NCBI GenBank assembly: GCA_012295275.1
Contig: CM022665.1
Span: 48,878,564-48,942,563 of the forward strand
Source: Chrysomallon squamiferum
Taxonomy: Eukaryota; Mollusca; Gastropoda; Neomphalida; Peltospiridae
Direction: 5' to 3'
DNA length: 64,000 nucleotides
The notes beneath the pieces are model-generated. The model searched no databases and was not told where the DNA came from. It was given only the letters and a program-made list of their open reading frames with translations. Made by a program: the position numbers and the translations under genes. Shown here in pieces: positions 17,159 through 64,000 of this stretch (position 1 is its first letter; each line of letters starts with the position of its first letter).

Positions 17159-17209
<51 letters not shown>

Positions 17210-17225
17210 ATTAAAATTAAATTAA
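17040..17225. repeat. (AAAAT)n then (AAAT)n repeat
   Basis: A-rich pentanucleotide and tetranucleotide array. The following 17226-18540 is AT-rich, with (ATT)n at 18172-18210 and T runs, and no gene signal apart from a ~45-bp GACCAATCCC repeat at 17735-17825. Confidence 0.85.
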
Positions 17226-18171
17226 AAAAATATCACTGATAGTTCAGTTTGAAAAAACGAAGTGATAACTCCATTCTGAATTTCATTTGTCTGCTTCAGA
17301 TGATAACTTTATCACAAACTGTTGCGTACTTTGCTTTTCTTGGAACATTTAAAATGTCCATTGCAGCAGATTTCTTCTCATTATCTGAGTGAGCTTTATC
17401 TTTTACATGTGGTGCAACGATTGATTACAAAATGCAGTGAGAGATTCGTTAAACTACAGTTTTAAACTTTGTAATTCGTTTAGTACCTGTACTAATGAAA
17501 GATATCTAATCCTGGAAGTATTTTGAATATCTATCTTACTTGTATATTTTCATGTTTTTTTCTGTTTTATTTTATCTTATTATTCTTTAAATTATTTTTT
17601 TATTTTTTTTTGGTGTCTTTTTGTGTAATGTGTTCATATGCATATACATACCTGTATGTGTGTCTGTGTGTCTGTGTGTGTATGTGTGAGTATTGTTTTC
17701 AAAGTGTAAAGGTTGTTAAGTAGGTCAAACCAACTGACCAATCCCAGATTTTGTACAGTGTAGTTCTAGCTGACCAATCCCTGGTTTTAGACAATGTAGA
17801 GGCTGGCAACCAATCCCGGTTTGTGAAATAAAATATTGTTAAAAACAACCTTTACATCATACACAGTGTGTGTGTTCAGACATTGTGTGTGTGTGTCTTC
17901 CTGGTGACAGAACCAGGATCTCAACTGTGAGTGGAAGTTTACTTCTTTTTTTTCTTTTTTTCTTTTTCTTCCGTTTTCATTATTATAATAAAGCTTTTTT
18001 TAAATTATTATTCTTTTTTGTTTATTATTATTATTATTTTTAGCTACTAGTATTATTGTTATTGTTATTGTTATTGTTGTTATTTTTGCCATCTACATAT
18101 TATTGAGTGTTTGTGGTTTATGTTTTTCTTCTGAAGATATTAGAAATACATAGAGTTTATTTTATTTTTAA

Positions 18172-18210
<39 letters not shown>

Positions 18211-18559
18211 TATTTATTTTTTTATTTTTTTATTATTATATTATTATTATTATTTTATTAAAATTATTATTATTTTATTATTATTATTATGTTAGATTAT
18301 TATTATTATTTTTTTTTATTTTTTTTTTTTTTTATTATTCTTTATGAAAAAAGTACATCATTATGTAGATAACGTATTTTTATGTCAGTTGTGTTTTTAT
18401 AAACATAAACATATAATAGCTGTTATTTTTGTCTACATAAATATCACGTTTACAATAAAAACATTTATAAACTTTTTGTTTTTAATAAGATCTGGGTTGT
18501 TTGTATTTAGACGTCTCATAATGGTGGACTAAGACACTGAAGCTTCCTGGTGCCAGGAG

Positions 18560-18960
18560 GCTGCTTGTAATCTTTTCAAAACAAAAAATCTGTTTTCAGC
18601 ATTTTCAAAATAATCTCTCAAGAGATTTCAAAGTAGCCTGTAGTTAAATCTGGCATCAATTTTGTATAAAATTATTTCATTTTGGTTGAATAAAAATAGA
18701 ATTAATTTTTTATCTGAGTTTGAATTACTAAGTAAATATAAATATTTTCAGGTAATCTATTTTAACAAAACAAAAAATCTGTTTTCTAGATTTTAAAAAT
18801 AATCTCTTCAGAGAGATTTCAAAGTAGCCTGTAGCTAAATCTCGCATCGGTTTTTTTAATAAAATTATTTCAGTTTGGTTGAATAAAAATAAAAATCAGT
18901 TCATATCTGAGTTTGAATTAATAAGCAAATGTAAATATTTTCAGGTATGTGGAGTTGCTG
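18560..18960 (+). repeat. 193-bp tandem duplication reaching the exon 1 acceptor
   Basis: Two copies of a unit starting near AACAAAAAATCTGTTTTC and ending AAATATTTTCAGGTA. The AG of the first copy is at 18750-18751; the second supplies the true acceptor 18943-18944. Confidence 0.85.
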
Positions 18961-18964
18961 AAAG

Positions 18965-59065
<40,101 letters not shown>

Positions 59066-59129
59066 GACACGTTGGTCGACCGGCTGGTTGTCACGGTAAC
59101 GGGCGATCTCTACAGAAAGAGAAAGATAA

Positions 59130-59160
<31 letters not shown>

Positions 59161-59900
59161 ACACCTGGTGAGAGATTGTCGCAGTTATGCAGAGAGATGT
59201 CGCAGTGTCTTCGTGTGTTGAAATCATGAATATTTTTTAAAATTTTAACATCTTGACTAGTATTTGAACATCCAGCCATGTTTGTGTAGACAAAAAGTCT
59301 GCACAGACATGAACTAAAAAAAAAAAAAAAAAAAAAAAATAATAATAATAAAAAAAAAAATCTGAACTGTAGTTTTAGTAATGCATATTGATGTGCTTAG
59401 ATAGTTGTGTTAGATTCAGAATTACAACTTGTTAGTCGAACTTTGTTCATCCCAAATCTCAGAGTGGGTTTGTGTTTGCTGTGTTGACAGTTTATGTTAG
59501 TACTGCTGACAGTTCATGTTGACAGTTTGTACTACGACAGTTCCTGTTTGTACTGTTGACAGCTCATGTTGACAGTTTGCATTTGTACTGTTGACAGTTT
59601 CGTGTATCCGTTGACATTTCACGATGACAGTTTGTGTTTAATGTTCATGAAGAGTTTGTGTTTGTACTGTTGACGGTTCATGTTGACACTTTACGTTTGT
59701 GATGTTGACAGTTGTTGTCGACACTTTACATTTGTGATGTTGACAGCTGTAAGTGTCAGGTGTGATATTTGTGTGAACTGGTTTTGGTTTGCTGTTAACT
59801 TCATCTAATATCACTGTTAAACACAAACACAGTTGGTTTTGATGTTGTTAGTAAACAAACTGTACAGAGATAACTTTGTTAAACTGTTTTGTAATAAACA
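59066..59900 (+). other. GOGAT: GOGAT 3' UTR (probable)
   Basis: (GA)n 59131-59156, A runs 59318-59360, a GTTGACAG repeat 59485-59755, and AATAAA at 59893-59898. The end is not certain; later AATAAA words exist. Confidence 0.55.
59485..59755 (+). repeat. GTTGACAGTT minisatellite in 3' UTR
   Basis: About ten units of (TACT)GTTGACAGTTCATGTTGACA..TTTGTGTTTGT, 25-35 bp each, imperfect. Confidence 0.85.
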
Positions 59901-59989
59901 AATATTTACAACTGTAAATATACTCAGAAAAATGAAATGTAAATATTTACAGTTATAAATGTATGAGGAGAAAGATATTTATACTGAGG

Positions 59990-60450
59990 TTAATTAAATT
60001 ATATAGAAAAATATTTTTATTAATTAAGTAACAAAAATACTGATGTTACTTAAATGTTGTTATTAGTAAATTGAAAAAAATAATGTTAATTAAATAATAA
60101 AAATATTGTTATTAATTAAACTGCAAAAATACTATTATTAAATATAAAATAAAAATGTTATTAATTAAACAGTAAAAATGTTTTACTAATGAAATAGCAA
60201 TTATTATTATTATTAATTAATAACAAAAATACTGTTATTAAATAGTTAAAATATTGTTAATAATTAAATTGCAAAAATACTGTTATTAATTAAATAATAA
60301 AAAATGTTGTTATTAATTAAATAGCAAAATTATTATTATTAATTAATAACAAAAAAAAAAAGATTGTTATTAAGTAAGGAAAAATATTGTTATTAATTAT
60401 ATAGTTAAAATATTGTTATTAATTAAATAGCAAAATTGTTAGCAACAAAA
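59990..60450 (+). repeat. TTGTTATTAATTAAATAGCA repeat, first block
   Basis: About 15 imperfect copies of AAAATA(C/T)TGTTATTAATTAAATA, period about 30 bp. The same unit returns at 61355-61510. Confidence 0.88.
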
Positions 60451-61354
60451 ATGTGTGTTATTGTGATATTTGTAGTTACAACAATTGTTATTATGTTGTT
60501 AACCATTCTAGTGCTGGCCATGTCTTTTTCAGTTGTTGTTTTTTATGACTACACAGACAGATCAGCACAAGGCTGGTGTCTGAACCTTGTTTTATGTGAC
60601 CATTGGAAATGATGTGTGGACTGTGTAAACACAGACTGTGTATATGTATGACTGTAAAATCTGTGTATATACAATACAGACAGCAGTAAAAGCGTTAAAT
60701 CAGTTAAAAATTTTAAGAATTTTGGTTTATATTTGTTAGGAAGCATGTGTAATGTGTTTAAACTTTTCAACAGCAGTGAAAGTCAGTTATAAACAAAGTG
60801 ATGTGCTTGGTTTTTCTACAAATTGTTGTTTTGAAATATTCTGTCAGCGACACAGAAGATTTGGTTTTCTTGTAGACATTAGGAATGATATGCAGTGTGT
60901 ATGGAACTTAGATCAACACCAGCGAAAGGGTTAAATCAGTTAAAAAGAAAATTGTGTGGGGGTTTTAGGGGGTTTTTTTTTTTGTTTATTTTGTTTTAAA
61001 CTGTTTAAATTATTCTGTCAATGTTGTAGAAGATTTGGTTTAAAGACGTTAAAATTCAAACATACAGTAGTGTGTAGGTTAATTATTTAAAATCAAGGAA
61101 TCAACTTTGTTTTTAAAACTGAATGTGTATAATGAGATCACAAACTTCAGTTTATCTGGAAAAGATTTCAGAGCAGAGAGTAAAAAACTGATATTTGTGT
61201 TAGTGTTGCTTTTTTTTTTTTTTTATTTAGTGTTGGATCAAAGTTAAAACTCGTACGAGAAATTTACATATCAACTTGTTCTTGGTTGTGAAAAGATTGC
61301 TGTTATCTCATCCCTATCACTCTTCATTTATAGACTGGCTAAATGTCACAGGTT
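60451..61354. other. Unique AT-rich DNA with one local duplication
   Basis: AGGGTTAAATCAGTTAAAAA and ATTCTGTCA..AGAAGATTTGGTTT occur twice (about 60690-60870 and 60925-61050). No gene seen. Confidence 0.6.
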
Positions 61355-61510
61355 GAAAATGATTAAGTAGCAAAAAATATTGTTGTTAATTAAATTGTAA
61401 AATATTCTTATTAATTAAATAGTAAAAATATTGTTATTAATTAAATATTAAAATATTGTTATTAATTAAATAGTAAAAATATTGTTATTAATTAAATAAT
61501 AAAAATATAT
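61355..61510 (+). repeat. TTGTTATTAATTAAATAGTA repeat, second block
   Basis: Five to six copies of AAAATATTGTTATTAATTAA, same orientation as 59990-60450. Confidence 0.88.
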
Positions 61511-62357
61511 GGAAATATAATCCAGATTTTCTGTTGAAATAAAATCTAGATTCTGTACTGAAATTGAAATAAAGAATTTATAACAAAATAAATACTAAAT
61601 TCCGAATTCAAATTAGGATTTCATAATGATGTATAATTTTGTACGTTTAATGTGAAATATAATTTAGACTTCATTCTGAAATAGTCTGTATATGAGACAG
61701 AGAAATACAAATCAGAGATTACTCTGTGTTTTTTTTTGAAATAGGGATAAGATACAGGCAGACTTACACAACTTTGAACATTATTTTGAAAGCACAAAGA
61801 TCTTTATGAGATTGTTGCCATTGGAAACACAGCTGTGTTATAATATGCAATGTGCCAAACAATGCATTGGTAAAATCTTATTTTTATTTTTGTTTTCATG
61901 TAAAATTCATTTGATTTAATTCACCGATTTGTTAAACCATTTATAATAGTCAATGAATGATTTTTTTTATTTACAGAATTGTAGATTAATTTTTTTCTTT
62001 TTTTCTTTTTTAAATTTTTATATGTTGCATTCAGTAGATATATGTGTAAAAATGTTGGGTTTTTGTTTTGTTTTTTTAAATACTGAAATTTTTAAGCAGA
62101 CTGTTTAAAACAGATTTTTACCTGTGACCTAGTGAGGTGTGAAAATCACTCGTGTGTTACGTGATACTTTTTGTGTTGCTCATCTTTTGTAAACATCAAG
62201 GTTTTCACATTTCAAAATGATTTTTACTGTTTTTGTCAGATTCAGTATCTGTAGCAATATCTATCTATTTTAAGATAATATATATATTCTTTTCTTTCTT
62301 CTTTTTTTATATTTTTATATATATATATTTTTTTTTTTCACATATATACACATAGAA

Positions 62358-62388
<31 letters not shown>

Positions 62389-63160
62389 GAGAGACATATA
62401 TCAAAGTAACTTTCTTTAGTGAATTTTGCTTTATTTTGCTTTCATATTTACCTTTAAGAATATCTAGAATACAGGTGTACAAACAATTTTTCTTCATTTA
62501 GAGCAGATAAAATTAATAAAATTTATTTGAAATTCAGTAATATACATTTTTATTCGTTTAAAAAGATATATATATATATATATAATCCAATTTAATGATG
62601 CAGCATGTATTAATAAACTAGTGTTGTTTATGCTAATGAATTTTATTTAATCGCTTAATTTACATTTAATGTTTAATTTTGAGTTCCAAGCCGTGTATAT
62701 GCTTTAGTGATGTTGGAGGTTCATATTTAGTCACTTAGTTGCTATACATGTATTGTTAAAATTATTATTATTATTATTATTATTATTATGTGACCTGTTT
62801 TTGGTGTGGTAAAAAAGCTAATAATCCAGAAAGGTTTTGGAACCAAAGGTTCTGGAAAATCAGTGACATACCAGTATCTTTTTCCTTTTTCTTGATGTTT
62901 TGTTTTTATTATTTTTGCTTTTCAAGTTCTGTCATTTTTATAGCTTTGTTTGCTGTGCTTTATTTTCTTACTTGTTTTTTACACCAATGTTTTGTATATG
63001 AAGAACAAATATTTTAAGATTTTAGTAGTATTATGATTTTTGCACAGGTTATAATATTTATATAGCCAGTGTTTGTAAAGAAATTTCTGAATTTCTCTTC
63101 ACTGGGCTATCGGATGTTAAAAGAATCTCATATTTTTTTTCTTTTTGATATATCCAATAT
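61511..63160. other. AT-rich DNA without a supported gene
   Basis: Short microsatellites only: TA at 62280-62330, CA at 62362-62388, TA at 62568-62583, ATT at 62761-62790. Small ORFs lack any recognisable family pattern. Confidence 0.65.
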
Positions 63161-63164
63161 AAGA

Positions 63165-63580
63165 TATCTGCTTTCTTGCCTATGTTTACAATCTGTCTAC
63201 TTTGTCAACATATCCAGCACAAGATATCCGCTATCTTACCTTTTACAATCTGTCTACTTGTCAAGATATCCAGCACAAGATATCCACTATCTTACCTTTT
63301 ACAATCTGTCTGCTTGTCGACATATCCAGCACAAGATATCCACTATCTTAACCATGTTTACAATGTTTACTTGTCCATGTATCTAACACATGATATCCAC
63401 TATTTTACATGTTTACAATCTATTTGTCGACATATCTAACACAAGATATCCACTATCTTACATGTTTACAATCTATTTGTCGACATATCTAACACAAGGT
63501 ATCCACTATCTTACATGTTTACAATCTATTTGTTGACATATCTAACACAAGATATCCACTATCTTACCCATATTTACTTT
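63165..63580 (+). repeat. ~60-bp minisatellite, ACAAGATATCCACTATCTTA unit
   Basis: About eight copies of ATATC(C/T)A(G/A)CACAAGATATCCACTATCTTAC followed by TTTACAATCT. The 5' copies (TCCAGC) and 3' copies (TCTAAC) form two subfamilies. The tail 63640-64000 has further decayed ATA-rich repeats (AATAAAGA...TATTAAC). Confidence 0.9.
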
Positions 63581-64000
63581 TATTTATATATCACAGAGGT
63601 CAGTGTTTACCTCACACTGCCAGTCACACCTGTAATTTATGAATTGATAACAAAAATAAAGAATGTTATTTAACACTGTTATTTTTAAGGGTATGGCAGA
63701 TAGCTTAAGTACTTTAAGTTAATCATAAATAGAAACTGTTATTAACATATGGGAAACAGCATTTTAGTCATTTCACTTAATATTGAAAATAAAGACATTA
63801 TTATTAATATTCAGTCAGATAGGATTACAATCCTTTCAGATAATATCGAAATAAAGTCTGCTATTAACATTTTATCCAAAATAAAGATTCATTCTAAAAT
63901 CATGGCTTATAGTGTTTCAGACATTCCTGATAATACAAAAAAATGAAGTCTGCTGTTAACAAAATGCTGAGTAATATTACAGTCCTTTCAAATAATACCA

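Noticed and set aside
60549-60934. Small ORFs downstream of GOGAT
   Set aside because: Short, AT-biased, no conserved motif, and overlapping on opposite strands.

Overview
This is animal nuclear DNA. It is AT-rich, full of microsatellites and minisatellites, and carries genes split by GT-AG introns. Three protein genes are recognisable, all on the + strand, in the order AFG1L (3' part only) - AP4B1 - NADH/NADPH glutamate synthase (GOGAT). The combination helps place the organism. A single-chain GOGAT is absent from vertebrates, and the AP-4 adaptor is absent from flies and nematodes. An invertebrate that kept both, such as a mollusc or other lophotrochozoan, is therefore most likely. This is inference from gene content; no species is identified.

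Layout. Positions 464-2912 hold the last five coding exons of the mitochondrial AFG1-like ATPase, followed by an AT-rich 3' UTR. Positions 4442-6685 hold an AP-4 beta subunit with one small first exon and one 1.5-kb exon. It ends after the alpha-solenoid trunk, without the usual hinge and ear. A near-perfect 20-bp palindrome of two MiT/TFE-type E-boxes ends 10 bp before its ATG. Positions 6778-8250 are low-complexity intergenic DNA. A CpG-bearing block at 8250-9010, with a strong splice donor after 8529, is a candidate non-coding first exon and promoter for the next gene. From 18945 to 59065 runs GOGAT, with about 46 coding exons for roughly 2,060 residues. It covers the class-II glutamine amidotransferase domain, central domain, FMN/3Fe-4S synthase domain, GXGXG beta-helix and the fused small subunit (two Fe-S cysteine groups and two nucleotide-binding folds). 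The remainder, to 64000, is 3' UTR or intergenic DNA with repeats.

Two things stand out. First, in at least a dozen introns of GOGAT, and in one of AFG1L, the tandem repeat abuts a splice junction, and in about ten cases the unit contains a copy of the exon edge itself with its AG or GT. This creates arrays of decoy splice sites, up to eleven in intron 19. Second, exons 2, 10 and 41 of GOGAT are out of frame or contain stops. In each, the foreign-looking sequence resembles a repeat lying beside or inside that exon (TG runs, the intron-11 repeat, an internal duplication). The other 43 exons are intact and in phase. The damage may be a consensus or assembly artefact at repeats, or real repeat-driven overwriting of exons; reads and transcripts would decide.

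No rRNA, intact tRNA, CRISPR, IS or prokaryotic feature is supported. Exon limits come from reading GT/AG sites, codon phase and family recognition by eye, without alignment software.
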